A DNA stretch of 64,000 nt from Ruminococcus bromii (GCF_002834235.1 NZ_NNBY01000031.1:1-64000); one strand, 5' to 3'. Positions 51,051-60,245 are shown, counted from the first letter of the stretch. The notes: a model not told the origin generated them from the sequence alone. A program made the numbers and translations.

Positions 51051-53248
51051 TGGGTAAATTTTCAAATGTTGCACACTATCAGGATTTTACGGAACTGAAA
51101 AAGATTCTTTCCGCATCTGCTGCCAACACTTACGATATGGATAAAATCGAAAAGGCATATAAATTTGCCGAAAAAGCTCACGGTGACCAGCGCAGAGTAT
51201 CGGGAATTCCGTACATTCTTCATCCCGTTTCGGTAGCCTGTATTGTTGCAGAGCTCGGTATGGATACCGATTCTGTCTGCGGTGCATTGCTTCATGACAC
51301 AGTAGAGGACACAGGAGTCACACTTGAAGAGGTTACAAAGCTTTTCGGTGCGGATGTTGCCAAGCTGATTGACGGTGTTACAAAAATTTCAAAAATTCCG
51401 TACTCAACCCGTGAACAGCAACAGGCTGAAAATATAAGAAAAATGCTTATCGCAATGGCTGATGATATCCGTGTAATTATCATCAAGCTTGCCGACAGGC
51501 TTCATAATATGCGTACAATGAACTGTATGCCGGAACAAAAAAGGAGAGATAAATCACTTGAAAATATGCAGGTGTTTGCTCCGATTGCTCATCGGCTCGG
51601 TATTAAAACCATAAAAGATGAGCTTGAGGATCGTTCTCTTCAGTACCTCGATCCAATCGGCTATAAGGAAATCGAAGACGATCTTCTTATGACCGAAGAG
51701 GGTCGTGACAAGTTTATTGAATCCATCAAGAATCAGATTCTCGCAAAAACCGAGGGCACAATACCTGGTGTGTATATCAGCGGTCGGGTAAAGAGTATTA
51801 ACAGTATTTACCGCAAAACATATATGCAGGGCAAAACAATGGATCAGATTTTTGACATTTTTGCCGTGCGTGTAATCGTTGATACAGTATCCGATTGCTA
51901 CAATGTTCTCGGTGTAGTGCATGATATATTTAAGCCTATCCCTAACCGCTTTAAGGACTATATATCAATGCCTAAGCCTAATATGTACCAGTCGCTCCAT
52001 ACAACCGTACTCGACAAAAACGCAATTCCTTTTGAAATTCAGATAAGAACATGGGAAATGCATTACACCGCCGAATACGGAATTGCCGCCCATTGGAAGT
52101 ATAAGCTTGGAATGGGCGCAGGCGGCAAAAATAATGACAAAATGGAGGAGAACATCAAAAAGGTCAAGGATATGATTCTTGATCAGCTTGAGGCAGAAGA
52201 TGTTACCGACATCGCAAAGAATATCAGAAACGATTTTACGGAAAACGATGTTTATGTGTTCAGCCCGAGAGGCGATGTGTTCAATCTTCCGCAGGGTTCA
52301 ACTCCGATTGATATGGCTTATCTTATTCATACACAGGTAGGTCACAGAATGGTCGGTGCTAAAATTAACGGAAAGATCGTTCCGATTGACTATAAGCTTA
52401 AAACAGGCGATATCTGCGAAATTATTACCCAGAAAGAGGAACACCCAAACAGGGGATGGGTTGATATCTGTAAAACCGCATCGGCAAAATCAAAAATCCG
52501 CTCATGGTATAAGCATGAAAAGCGTGATGAAAATATTGCCGAAGGCAGGCAGATGCTTGACAAGGAGTTCAAGCGCCACGGCATCAATCTTTCCGAAGAA
52601 GAATATCCCGATTTCCTCCAGAAACTGATGATTAAAAAGCAGTATAATTCCATGGATGATTTCTATGCCGCAGTAGGCTACGGCGGTATTCAGCTTTGGA
52701 AGATAATGCCAAGGCTCAAAGAAGAATATCAGAAAGCATATGCGTCAGATATTGAAGAAATTGATGTTCCGCAAGCACCCGTAAAGCGACCGAAGGCATC
52801 CGCAGGCGTTGTAATTGAGGGTGCAGACGATGTTCTTGTGAAATTTTCAAAGTGCTGCAATCCTCTGCCGGGTGACGATATTATCGGCTATATTACAAGG
52901 GGCTACGGCGTTTCAATTCATAAAAGGCACTGCACAAATGTGCCGAAAGATATCAGTAAAAGTGAAGAACCCGAAAGATGGGTAAGCTGTTACTGGGAGG
53001 ACGAGGTAGGAGAGGCGTTCAGAAGTACGCTCCAGATTACCGCAACCGACAGAACAGGACTTCTTGCAGATGTTACAATCAAGCTTTCGGATATGCACAT
53101 TTTTATACATTCGCTTAATTCAAGAGAGGCCGGCAACGGCACTGCCGTTGTTACCGCAACAATTGATGTAATGGGCAGAAATCACCTCCGTGGTGTAATT
53201 TCAAAGCTTTCCGACATCAACGGAACAATCGAAGTAAAAAGACTGTAA
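51050..53248 (+). CDS. relA: Bifunctional (p)ppGpp synthetase/hydrolase (Rel)
   Basis: 732 residues. HD hydrolase domain (about 35-190; HPVSVACIVAELGMDTDSVCG and LLHDTVEDTG), synthetase domain (about 230-340; KDYISMPKPNMYQSLHTTV), TGS (about 395-455; DVYVFSPRGDVFNLPQGSTP), and C-terminal zinc-finger and ACT domains (FSKCCNPLPGDDIIGYI; TATDRTGLLADVTIKLSD). Intact HD and synthetase motifs indicate both activities. It governs the stringent response. Confidence 0.96.
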   Translation: MGKFSNVAHYQDFTELKKILSASAANTYDMDKIEKAYKFAEKAHGDQRRVSGIPYILHPVSVACIVAELGMDTDSVCGALLHDTVEDTGVTLEEVTKLFGADVAKLIDGVTKISKIPYSTREQQQAENIRKMLIAMADDIRVIIIKLADRLHNMRTMNCMPEQKRRDKSLENMQVFAPIAHRLGIKTIKDELEDRSLQYLDPIGYKEIEDDLLMTEEGRDKFIESIKNQILAKTEGTIPGVYISGRVKSINSIYRKTYMQGKTMDQIFDIFAVRVIVDTVSDCYNVLGVVHDIFKPIPNRFKDYISMPKPNMYQSLHTTVLDKNAIPFEIQIRTWEMHYTAEYGIAAHWKYKLGMGAGGKNNDKMEENIKKVKDMILDQLEAEDVTDIAKNIRNDFTENDVYVFSPRGDVFNLPQGSTPIDMAYLIHTQVGHRMVGAKINGKIVPIDYKLKTGDICEIITQKEEHPNRGWVDICKTASAKSKIRSWYKHEKRDENIAEGRQMLDKEFKRHGINLSEEEYPDFLQKLMIKKQYNSMDDFYAAVGYGGIQLWKIMPRLKEEYQKAYASDIEEIDVPQAPVKRPKASAGVVIEGADDVLVKFSKCCNPLPGDDIIGYITRGYGVSIHKRHCTNVPKDISKSEEPERWVSCYWEDEVGEAFRSTLQITATDRTGLLADVTIKLSDMHIFIHSLNSREAGNGTAVVTATIDVMGRNHLRGVISKLSDINGTIEVKRL

Positions 53249-53263
53249 TTGAGGTTATAATTT

Positions 53264-53719
53264 ATGAAAGCAATTTTACAAAGAGTTACCGATGCCAAGG
53301 TTGAAGTTGATTCAAAAACCGTGGGCGAAATCGGTACGGGTTTTCTTATTCTTCTCGGAGTTGAAAACGGTGACACCGAAAAAGAGGCGGACGCACTTGC
53401 CGCAAAAATTGCAGGTCTGAGAATCTTTACGGATGAAAATGATAAAATGAATCTTGCTCTTGCCGATGTAAACGGTTCGGTGCTTGTAATTTCAAACTTT
53501 ACTCTCTGCGCCGACTGCTCACACGGCAGACGCCCTAACTTTATGGCTGCCGCAAGACCTGACACAGCCGATCCGCTCTACGAATATTTCTGCAAAAAAA
53601 TGCACGATAACGGAATTGAGCGTGTTGAAAAGGGAATTTTCGGTGCCGATATGAAGGTTTCGCTTGTGAATGACGGTCCCGTTACTATTGAAATCAACAC
53701 AAAGGATTTGAAAATATGA
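53264..53719 (+). CDS. dtd: D-aminoacyl-tRNA deacylase
   Basis: 151 residues. MKAILQRVTDAKVEVDSK opens the family; SNFTLCADCSHGRRPNF and DMKVSLVNDGPVTIEI are the two cross-subunit catalytic segments (SQTLx and NxGPVT types). It removes D-amino acids from tRNA. The relA-dtd order is conserved with B. subtilis. Its end overlaps the next gene by 4 bases. Confidence 0.95.
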   Translation: MKAILQRVTDAKVEVDSKTVGEIGTGFLILLGVENGDTEKEADALAAKIAGLRIFTDENDKMNLALADVNGSVLVISNFTLCADCSHGRRPNFMAAARPDTADPLYEYFCKKMHDNGIERVEKGIFGADMKVSLVNDGPVTIEINTKDLKI

Positions 53720-54342
53720 TAGATGTAAAAATTTTTAATGTTACGGTTCTTATGACAAACTGTTGTTTGCTTACAGACAGAAAAACAGGCAAAATGGCTG
53801 TAACCGATCCGGGCGCACCGAATGAAGAACTTAATTCTGAAATTGAGAAAAACGGCGGAAAGCTTGAATATGTAATTCTTACACACGGTCACTACGATCA
53901 CATAAGCTATGCAAAACAGCTTGCGGAAAAGTTTGACGCAAAAATTGTTACGGGCGAGAAGAATAACGAATTTCTCAGCAAACCTGCACTCAATCTTACC
54001 GAAAAGCACAGACTTTCACTCAAACCGTTCTCAGCCGATATTCTGCTTAAAGACGGTGACAATTTCATGCTCGGCAATACTGAAATCAAATATATCACCA
54101 CGCCGGGACATACAAGCGGTTGCGGTTCATATATTTTTGATGACACAATCATTTCGGGAGATACTCTTTTCTGCGAATCATACGGCAGAACAGACCTTCC
54201 CACAGGTGACGATGCCGAAATGGCAAAGTCAATCAGAAAGCTTAAAAATCTTGAGGGCGATTATCGTGTAATTCCCGGTCACGGACCGACAACAACCCTT
54301 GATCACGAGAGAAAATACAATCCGCTGATGAGGATTCTTTAA
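53716..54342 (+). CDS. Metallo-beta-lactamase fold hydrolase (glyoxalase II-like)
   Basis: 208 residues. ILTHGHYDHISYAKQL is the HxHxDH motif, TPGHTSGCG the third ligand block and SGDTLFC the bridging Asp. It matches YcbL/YqgX-type hydroxyacylglutathione hydrolase-like proteins, whose true substrate is mostly unknown. It lies between dtd and hemZ with 1-4-base spacings. Confidence 0.88.
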   Translation: MIDVKIFNVTVLMTNCCLLTDRKTGKMAVTDPGAPNEELNSEIEKNGGKLEYVILTHGHYDHISYAKQLAEKFDAKIVTGEKNNEFLSKPALNLTEKHRLSLKPFSADILLKDGDNFMLGNTEIKYITTPGHTSGCGSYIFDDTIISGDTLFCESYGRTDLPTGDDAEMAKSIRKLKNLEGDYRVIPGHGPTTTLDHERKYNPLMRIL

Positions 54343-54343
54343 T

Positions 54344-55783
54344 ATGAATTTATATGTAAAAAATCACAATTTTCATTTTGAACTTGAAAACCTTACAAGG
54401 CTTTTCTTTCCAAATGAAAAAATAACGGTAATAAGAGATTTTTCTGAACCACAGCCTCCGTATATCTATACGGAGGTTTCGGATAAAATCACAATTTCGG
54501 TGAATATCGGCTCTTTTAATAAGTCCGAAACAGCTGTGAAAAAGCTTACGGATGATGACAACGAGCTTGTTTCGGCACAGCTTTTGTACAAACTTCTTTG
54601 TGATTTTACGGGACTTACACAGCCGTGGGGAATACTTACGGGAGTTCGCCCCGTAAAGCTTTTAAGACGACTTGCCGAAGAATCAAATGAAGAACAGGCT
54701 GTAAAAAAGTTTGAGAAAGACTTTTTTGTCAGCAACGAAAAAATAGCATTGTCAAGGGAAACCGAGCATAACGAACGAAAAATTCTTGAACTTTCAAAAC
54801 CCGAATCGTTCAGTCTTTATGTCGGAATCCCTTTTTGTCCGTCAAGGTGCAGTTATTGCTCATTTGTAATGGCGTCAATCGAAAGGGCTGAAAAGCTGAT
54901 TGAACCGTACACAAAGCTATTATGCGAAGAAATTAAACGGACAGCCGAAATTGCAAACAAGCTTGGTTTAAGGCTTGAAACCGTATATTTCGGCGGCGGC
55001 ACTCCCACTACTCTGAGTGCCGAACAGCTTGATACGGTGCTTGGAATAGTAAACAAAAGCTTTGATATGTCAACCTGTCGTGAATTTACTGTCGAGGCAG
55101 GCCGTCCCGATACAATTGACATTGCAAAACTTTTTGCTTTAAAAGAAAATAAAGTTGACCGAATCAGCATAAATCCGCAGACTGTAAACGATGAGGTGCT
55201 GAAAACTATCGGAAGAAAGCATACTGCTCAGCAGTTTTTTGACGCTTTTGAGCTTGCAAGAAAATGCGGCTTTGATAATATCAACACAGACCTCATTGCG
55301 GGCTTGCCGACAGATACCCCCGAAAGCTTTAAAAATTCACTTGATTCAATCGTCAGGCTGAATGCAGAATGTATTACGGTTCACACGCTGTGCATGAAAA
55401 GAGCGTCCCGTCTTACAACCGAGGGAGTAACGCTTGATTTGCAACAGGCGAGAGATGCAAGAGAAATGCTTGCATACACGCAGAATATTCTCGGACAAAA
55501 CGAGTACATTCCGTACTATATGTATCGCCAGAGCAGAATGGTCGGTAATCTTGAAAATGTCGGCTGGTCAAAAAAAGGCTTTGAAAGCCTGTACAATGTT
55601 TATGTTATGGACGAAACCCACACAATCCTTGCCTGCGGTTCGGGCGGTGTTACAAAACTGAAACGCAACAATCCCGATTATCTCGAAAGAATATTCAATT
55701 TTAAATATCCGTACGAATACATTGACCGTTTTGATGAACTTATTCAAAGAAAGTCCGGGATAATGCAGTTTTATGGTCAATAA
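54344..55783 (+). CDS. hemZ: Coproporphyrinogen dehydrogenase HemZ-like radical SAM protein
   Basis: 479 residues. The N-terminal domain (about 1-150) is specific to HemZ proteins. The radical SAM motif is GIPFCPSRCSYCSF (CxxxCxxC), followed by ETVYFGGGTPTTLS and ISINPQTVNDEVL. Bacillus HemZ was described as oxygen-independent coproporphyrinogen III dehydrogenase, but many HemN-like proteins have other roles. No other heme genes are nearby, so heme synthesis is only inferred. Confidence 0.82.
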   Translation: MNLYVKNHNFHFELENLTRLFFPNEKITVIRDFSEPQPPYIYTEVSDKITISVNIGSFNKSETAVKKLTDDDNELVSAQLLYKLLCDFTGLTQPWGILTGVRPVKLLRRLAEESNEEQAVKKFEKDFFVSNEKIALSRETEHNERKILELSKPESFSLYVGIPFCPSRCSYCSFVMASIERAEKLIEPYTKLLCEEIKRTAEIANKLGLRLETVYFGGGTPTTLSAEQLDTVLGIVNKSFDMSTCREFTVEAGRPDTIDIAKLFALKENKVDRISINPQTVNDEVLKTIGRKHTAQQFFDAFELARKCGFDNINTDLIAGLPTDTPESFKNSLDSIVRLNAECITVHTLCMKRASRLTTEGVTLDLQQARDAREMLAYTQNILGQNEYIPYYMYRQSRMVGNLENVGWSKKGFESLYNVYVMDETHTILACGSGGVTKLKRNNPDYLERIFNFKYPYEYIDRFDELIQRKSGIMQFYGQ

Positions 55784-55788
55784 CACAG

Positions 55789-55817
55789 TTGATTAATGCT
55801 GTCAACGGTGTTATAAT
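55789..55817 (+). promoter_or_regulatory. Promoter of the zinc-ribbon gene
   Basis: TTGATT (55789-55794), a 17-base spacer and TATAAT (55812-55817). A small hairpin GAACAA/TTGTTC (55861-55882) lies in the leader. Confidence 0.7.
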
Positions 55818-55929
55818 ACGACATATGTGATTGCATACGGAAGTGAAATTGTCATATATTGAACAAAACAGAATTCTTGTTCATAATTTGTTTTTCTGAT
55901 GAGATAATTTTAAGAAAGGTCGGATTAAT

Positions 55930-56325
55930 ATGGGAAAATTTGATGAAATTTTTGACGATGTAGTTGTCAATGCAAAAGCCTGTGCGTCTGCTGTTTCGCA
56001 GAAAGCGTCAACAGTTTATGATGTTTCAAAGCACAAGATTACTGCCGCTGAAATCAGAGGCGATATCAACAAAAAGCTTCGTGAACTCGGTGCTCTTACA
56101 TACAAATCTGAGGTTCACGGAACAGACAATTCACAGCAGATTAAGCTTATTGTTTCGGAAATTTCCGATTTGAAAGATAATCTTGATGTTGTAAACGAAC
56201 ATATTGCCGTGGCAAAAGATCAGAGAAGATGTCCCGGATGCAATGCTGTTATTCCTAAAAATTCTGTATTCTGCAACATCTGCGGTATCAAGATCGACGA
56301 TACTGATGAGGATTTTGAACTTTGA
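55930..56325 (+). CDS. Zinc-ribbon protein of unknown function
   Basis: 131 residues. A long helical region (about 1-95, probably a coiled coil; DVVVNAKACASAVSQKASTVYD, EIRGDINKKLRELGAL) is followed by a C-terminal zinc ribbon RCPGCNAVIPKNSVFCNICG and an acidic tail. The same layout is seen in small clostridial proteins annotated only as zinc-ribbon domain proteins. It may bind nucleic acid or a partner protein. The SpoVB-like gene begins 24 bases later. Confidence 0.75.
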   Translation: MGKFDEIFDDVVVNAKACASAVSQKASTVYDVSKHKITAAEIRGDINKKLRELGALTYKSEVHGTDNSQQIKLIVSEISDLKDNLDVVNEHIAVAKDQRRCPGCNAVIPKNSVFCNICGIKIDDTDEDFEL

Positions 56326-56349
56326 TTTTTTATTAATGGGTGATTATTT

Positions 56350-58206
56350 TTGTCTAAATTAAAAACTAAAAAATACAATGCCGTTGCAAACGCTGAGAAG
56401 GACGCTTCTCAAACCTTTGTCAAAGGTGCGGCAATTCTTACTTTAAGTATGGTAATTGTCAAGGTTTTCGGACTTCTTGACAAGGTTATTCTTACAGGTA
56501 TTTTCTCCGGTGTTTCTTTTGAACAGGCTGTTGCAGGCGGAACGGAAACCGTCAATTTTGCATCTTTCGGTCTGGGTCTTTACAGTAATGCCTATGAAAT
56601 TTTTGTCGTAATTTTCACGGTTGCAACGGGCGGTCTGCCGATAGCAATTTCAAGACTTGTATCTGAAAGTACGGCACAAAAACGATTTAACGATGTAAAA
56701 CAAATTCATAGGGTTTCAATTCCTTTCTTCGTTATTGTCGGCATTCTTTCATTTGCAATTCTTGTCGGTGCAAGCTTTATCTATGTTCAGATTATAGAGT
56801 CCCCGTATTCATTGCTCGGTATGCTCTGCCTTTCTCCGACGGTATTATTCGGTTGCCTCGTTTCAATTTACAGAGGATACTATGAAGGTCAGCGCAACAT
56901 GTTTCCGACTGCCGTTTCGGAAATTATAGAGGCAACAATCAAGCTCTTTATCGGTGCATTCCTCGCTTACATCATTGCGCACCTCGGTATGAATTCTTAT
57001 GCTGAGTCAGGCACGGTTTTCGGACTTTACATTGCAAATCAAACCGAGGCTTATCAGACAATCGTTTCATTCTCGGTTGCCGGTGCAATTATGGGTATCA
57101 CCCTCGGAAGCGCCGCATCATTTGTGTTCTATATTCTCAAATTTAAAATTCAGGGTGACGGAATTCCGGAAGAATACTACCGTAATTCCGTAGAGGCTCG
57201 TTCAAAAAGAGAAACTTTTAACAAGATTCTCAAAACAGCCATTCCTGTTGCAATGGGTTCACTCATTATGAGCGTAGGTTCGCTTATTGACCAGGTAATT
57301 GTTCAGCGTGTACTCCTCAATATGATTGAAACTAATCCGCAGGCTCTGCAGGCACAGTACAGTCAGTATTTCACAGCCGATATGTTCTATGCCGACACAA
57401 AGACAATACACACCAGCCTTTGGGGCTGCTACTCAGCCGCCCTCACTTTTCTTCAGCTTGTAACAGCCGTAACACAGGTGTTCGGTTCAAGTGCTATGCC
57501 TAATGTAACAAGTGCATGGACAAAGGGCAACAAGGACGAACTCAAAAAGTCAATCGAAACTGTTATCCGTCTTACAATGCTTTTTACATTCCCGATGGCT
57601 CTCGGTATGATGGCACTTTCGTTCCCGATTATGGGACTTGTGTATAACGATCCGCTTATTACAGATGTCGGCGGAAGAATTCTCCTCATCATGGGCGTAA
57701 CAACAATATTCGGTGCGGCGTCAACTCCTGTGTGCAGTATGCTCCAGGGCATCGGCAGAGTTGACCTCCCGATGAAGCTATACACAGTTTGTATGGCTGT
57801 CAAAATCGGCATTACATGGATGTTTGTAAGCGTTCCGGAAATCAATGTTCAGGGTGCAACTGTCGGTTCAATGATTACCTATGCAATTATGACAATCGTA
57901 GGTATGTATCTGCTTATCAAGTATTCAAAAATCAAGCCTGATTTATTCGGTACAACAGTAAAACCGCTTATCGGTGCAATTGCAAGTGCCGCTTCGGCAT
58001 TCGGCGCATATCACCTTATGGAAAGCATTATCGGCTCTGCAAGAATGTCAATAGCAGTTTCGCTTGCAGTTGCAATCTTTGTTGCGGTTATCGTTTATAT
58101 TGCTGTATTGTTGATATTGCGTGCTTTTACGGCAACAGAACTGAAATTTTTGCCGAAAGGTGAGAAAATTGCAAAAACACTTGAAAAATTAGGATTAATT
58201 AGGTAA
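56350..58206 (+). CDS. MATE-like polysaccharide/lipid flippase, SpoVB (YabM) family
   Basis: 618 residues with about 14 spans of the MOP superfamily. GAAILTLSMVIVKVFGLLDKV at the N terminus is typical of SpoVB/YabM/MurJ-like proteins; GYYEGQRNMFPTAVSEIIEA is the conserved basic segment in the TM4-TM6 part. It is about 100 residues longer than B. subtilis SpoVB, partly from a loop around residues 320-355 (MIETNPQALQAQYSQYF). Its place before mazG and rqcP matches yabM in B. subtilis. It may flip lipid II or another lipid-linked sugar, perhaps in spore cortex formation. TTG start. Confidence 0.85.
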   Translation: MSKLKTKKYNAVANAEKDASQTFVKGAAILTLSMVIVKVFGLLDKVILTGIFSGVSFEQAVAGGTETVNFASFGLGLYSNAYEIFVVIFTVATGGLPIAISRLVSESTAQKRFNDVKQIHRVSIPFFVIVGILSFAILVGASFIYVQIIESPYSLLGMLCLSPTVLFGCLVSIYRGYYEGQRNMFPTAVSEIIEATIKLFIGAFLAYIIAHLGMNSYAESGTVFGLYIANQTEAYQTIVSFSVAGAIMGITLGSAASFVFYILKFKIQGDGIPEEYYRNSVEARSKRETFNKILKTAIPVAMGSLIMSVGSLIDQVIVQRVLLNMIETNPQALQAQYSQYFTADMFYADTKTIHTSLWGCYSAALTFLQLVTAVTQVFGSSAMPNVTSAWTKGNKDELKKSIETVIRLTMLFTFPMALGMMALSFPIMGLVYNDPLITDVGGRILLIMGVTTIFGAASTPVCSMLQGIGRVDLPMKLYTVCMAVKIGITWMFVSVPEINVQGATVGSMITYAIMTIVGMYLLIKYSKIKPDLFGTTVKPLIGAIASAASAFGAYHLMESIIGSARMSIAVSLAVAIFVAVIVYIAVLLILRAFTATELKFLPKGEKIAKTLEKLGLIR

Positions 58207-58284
58207 AATATATATCTGTTGCGGTTGTTTCCGCTTCTCAGATAAAATTTGCATTGTCTAATAAGATTATCGGAGATGTCACGA

Positions 58285-59085
58285 ATGAACTTTACAGAAA
58301 AAGAAAATTATAATTTTAATGACCTTGTTGAGATAGTAAAAATCCTTCGTGCACCCGACGGTTGTCCGTGGGACAGAGAACAGACTCACAAGTCAATCCG
58401 CTCAAATTTTATTGAGGAAACCTATGAGGCTGTTGAGGCAATTGATACCGACGACCTCGATTTGCTTAAAGAAGAACTCGGTGATGTTCTTCTGCAGGTT
58501 GCTATGCATGCGGAAATCGAAAGTGAACAGGGAACATTTGATATAAACGATGTTTGTGACGGAATCTGCAAAAAGCTCATTATCCGTCATCCCCATGTTT
58601 TCGGTGATGTCAACGCCGACACTACCGAAAAGGTTCTCAAAAACTGGGATGCCATTAAGATGAAAACAAAATCCCAGAAAACTCAGACACAGGCAATTCT
58701 CAGCGTGTCAAAGGCACTTCCGTCACTCATGCGCAGTACAAAAATCCAGCAGAAGGCCGCAAAGGTCGGTTTTGACTGGGAAAATGTAAACGGTGCGCTT
58801 GATAAGCTTTTTGAAGAATGTGAAGAGCTTAAAGCCGCTGTTAAAAACAATGATGCTGAAAATCAGCGTGAAGAACTCGGTGATGTGCTTTTCTCAGCAG
58901 TTAATGTTGCAAGATTTTTGAACATTGACAGCGAACATGCACTCTACGATGCCTGTGACAAATTCACCGACCGTTTTTCGTCTGTTGAAAAGCTTGCAAA
59001 CGAGCGTGGAATAGATATGAAAACGGCACCGTTATCTGTACTCGATTCCCTTTGGGATGAAGTTAAATTATCTAAGAATTATTAA
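58285..59085 (+). CDS. mazG: Nucleoside triphosphate pyrophosphohydrolase MazG
   Basis: About 266 residues with two MazG domains: LRAPDGCPWDREQTHKSI with EETYEAVEAID and EELGDVLLQVAMHAEI in the first, and VGFDWENVNGALDKLFEE with EELGDVLFSAVNVARF in the second; the EExxE..ExxD motifs are intact. It hydrolyses non-canonical NTPs. The ATG at 58285 follows GGAGATG; a TTG 12 codons upstream is less likely. B. subtilis YabN is this protein fused to a methylase; here the methylase part is absent. Confidence 0.92.
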   Translation: MNFTEKENYNFNDLVEIVKILRAPDGCPWDREQTHKSIRSNFIEETYEAVEAIDTDDLDLLKEELGDVLLQVAMHAEIESEQGTFDINDVCDGICKKLIIRHPHVFGDVNADTTEKVLKNWDAIKMKTKSQKTQTQAILSVSKALPSLMRSTKIQQKAAKVGFDWENVNGALDKLFEECEELKAAVKNNDAENQREELGDVLFSAVNVARFLNIDSEHALYDACDKFTDRFSSVEKLANERGIDMKTAPLSVLDSLWDEVKLSKNY

Positions 59086-59101
59086 TTGGAGGTTTATTAT
59101 T

Positions 59102-59377
59102 ATGAACAAAACAGAACTTATTGCTGCAGTTGCCGAGCAGAGCGGACTTTCAAAGAAGGATGCAGAAAAGGCAGTTTCTTCAACAATTGACACAATCATC
59201 AATACAGTAGCTGAAGGCGAAAAGATTCAGATCGCAGGTTTCGGCACATTTGAACAGCGTCAGAGAAATGCAAGAACAGGTTGTGACCCAAGAACAGGTA
59301 AATCAATCGAAATTCCTGCTTCAAAGGTTCCTGCATTCAAGGCAGGCAAGGGCTTTAAGGATGTAGTAAACAAGTAA
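59102..59377 (+). CDS. hup: DNA-binding protein HU
   Basis: 91 residues. MNKTELIAAVAEQSGLSKKDAEKAV and the arm GFGTFEQRQRNARTGCDPRTGKSIEIPASKVPAFKAGKGFKD fit HU exactly. It bends and compacts DNA. TTGGAGG precedes the start. Start is the ATG at 59102; the frame begins earlier inside mazG. Confidence 0.97.
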   Translation: MNKTELIAAVAEQSGLSKKDAEKAVSSTIDTIINTVAEGEKIQIAGFGTFEQRQRNARTGCDPRTGKSIEIPASKVPAFKAGKGFKDVVNK

Positions 59378-59393
59378 TCTTGTTTTATATTTC

Positions 59394-59427
59394 GGGTAAT
59401 GGTACGCTGTATCATTACCCTTTTTTG
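59394..59427 (+). terminator. Terminator after hup
   Basis: GGGTAATG (59394-59401) pairs with CATTACCC (59413-59420), then TTTTTTG. Confidence 0.88.
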
Positions 59428-59465
59428 TTAAAAATTTTTTATTAAAAATCGGAAGGGTTTATAAT

Positions 59466-59708
59466 ATGCGACTTGATAAATATTTAAAAGTATCCCGACT
59501 CATCAAACGCAGAACAGTTGCAAATGAGGCGTGTGACGCAGGCAAAATCACAGTTAATGACAAGGTTGCCCGTGCGTCCTATGATGTAAAAGTCGGTGAT
59601 GTAATCGAAATCACACTCGGTTCAAAAAGTGTAAAGGTTAAGGTTACAGAGGTAAAAGAAGTTGTTCGCAAGGAAGATGCGGCAACAATGTATGAGGCGG
59701 CAGTCTGA
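59466..59708 (+). CDS. rqcP: S4-domain ribosome-associated quality-control protein RqcP (YabO/YlmH-like)
   Basis: 80 residues, almost all S4 RNA-binding domain: [33 protein letters not shown] and [10 protein letters not shown]. In B. subtilis RqcP (YabO) works with RqcH to add C-terminal alanine tails to stalled peptides. Its place just before yabP-yabQ-divIC-yabR is kept here, except for about 580 bases of inserted material. Confidence 0.92.
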   Translation: MRLDKYLKVSRLIKRRTVANEACDAGKITVNDKVARASYDVKVGDVIEITLGSKSVKVKVTEVKEVVRKEDAATMYEAAV

Positions 59709-59766
59709 TTTTTTACCAAAATTAAAACACAAAATATTACTTTGGATGAAATTAGGTGAGTAGATT

Positions 59767-59934
59767 ATGAATAAGACAATTAATTTAATATTGGCAATAT
59801 TATCTGTAATTACTTACATTGGGATTATTGTAATGAAGTTTTACACACAGATAAATATACCCAATGGCTCTTTCGTAATAATGACTTTATTGTTCATTAT
59901 TTCGGTATGCCAATTTTTAAATTCGTTAAAATAA
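59767..59934 (+). CDS. 55-residue two-span membrane peptide
   Basis: MNKTINLILAILSVITYIG opens a first hydrophobic span (about 5-25), and a second runs about 36-51; a short polar loop with KFYTQINIPNGS lies between. AGGTGAG is 7 bases before the ATG. The codon use is AT-richer than the neighbours, as expected for acquired DNA. It sits in the interval that also contains a C39 peptidase relic, so a bacteriocin immunity or accessory peptide is a reasonable guess. No family recognised. Confidence 0.55.
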   Translation: MNKTINLILAILSVITYIGIIVMKFYTQINIPNGSFVIMTLLFIISVCQFLNSLK

Positions 59935-59952
59935 TCTACACACGAGGAGAAT

Positions 59953-60027
59953 ATGTGTATACCACGACATTCATCAGGTTTACTAGTAGGAATAATTATC
60001 AACTTAATAAATATAAATAAATCGTAA
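59953..60027 (+). CDS. Doubtful 24-residue ORF
   Basis: ATG at 59953 has GAGGAGAAT before it, and the frame runs 24 codons (MCIPRHSSG, then a hydrophobic and Asn-rich end). The ribosome site is good, but the peptide has no recognisable features. It may be the start of a deleted gene in the same decayed interval as the C39 relic. Confidence 0.25.
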   Translation: MCIPRHSSGLLVGIIINLININKS

Positions 60028-60043
60028 GTTGAGGTATTAAACT

Positions 60044-60233
60044 ATGAAATATTGTTGTGTTAAACAATGTGATATAACTGATTGTGGTGCTTGGTTTTAC
60101 GGCAAAGGGTGTAAAAGGCAATCAGGAGGCGTTCTTCTCTGAATTCCCTCTTCTTGCTATTGCTCATGTTATTGTTGATGGCAATCTGATGCACTATGTT
60201 GTTATACATAAAATCTCAAAAAAAGAAGAATAA
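60044..60233 (+). pseudogene. Decayed C39 peptidase (bacteriocin ABC exporter type)
   Basis: The frame from ATG 60044 gives MKYCCVKQCDITDCGA, the N-terminal Cys motif of the C39 peptidase domain (Q-x4-DCG with the catalytic Cys). From 60090 the next frame gives LGFTAKGVKGNQEAFF, then AIAHVIVDGNLMHYVVIHKI, the later part of the same domain with the catalytic His in HYVVI, ending KKEE and TAA at 60231. In an intact C39 domain about 45 residues stand between these parts; here they are missing and the join is out of frame. The original protein would go on into an ABC transporter, which is lost. Junction lies near GGTGCTTGG (60086-60094). Confidence 0.85.
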
Positions 60234-60245
60234 TTTTATTTTTTT

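Noticed and set aside
53578..54009. 143-codon minus-strand ORF
   Set aside because: Antisense to dtd and the metallo-hydrolase gene, both with clear family motifs.
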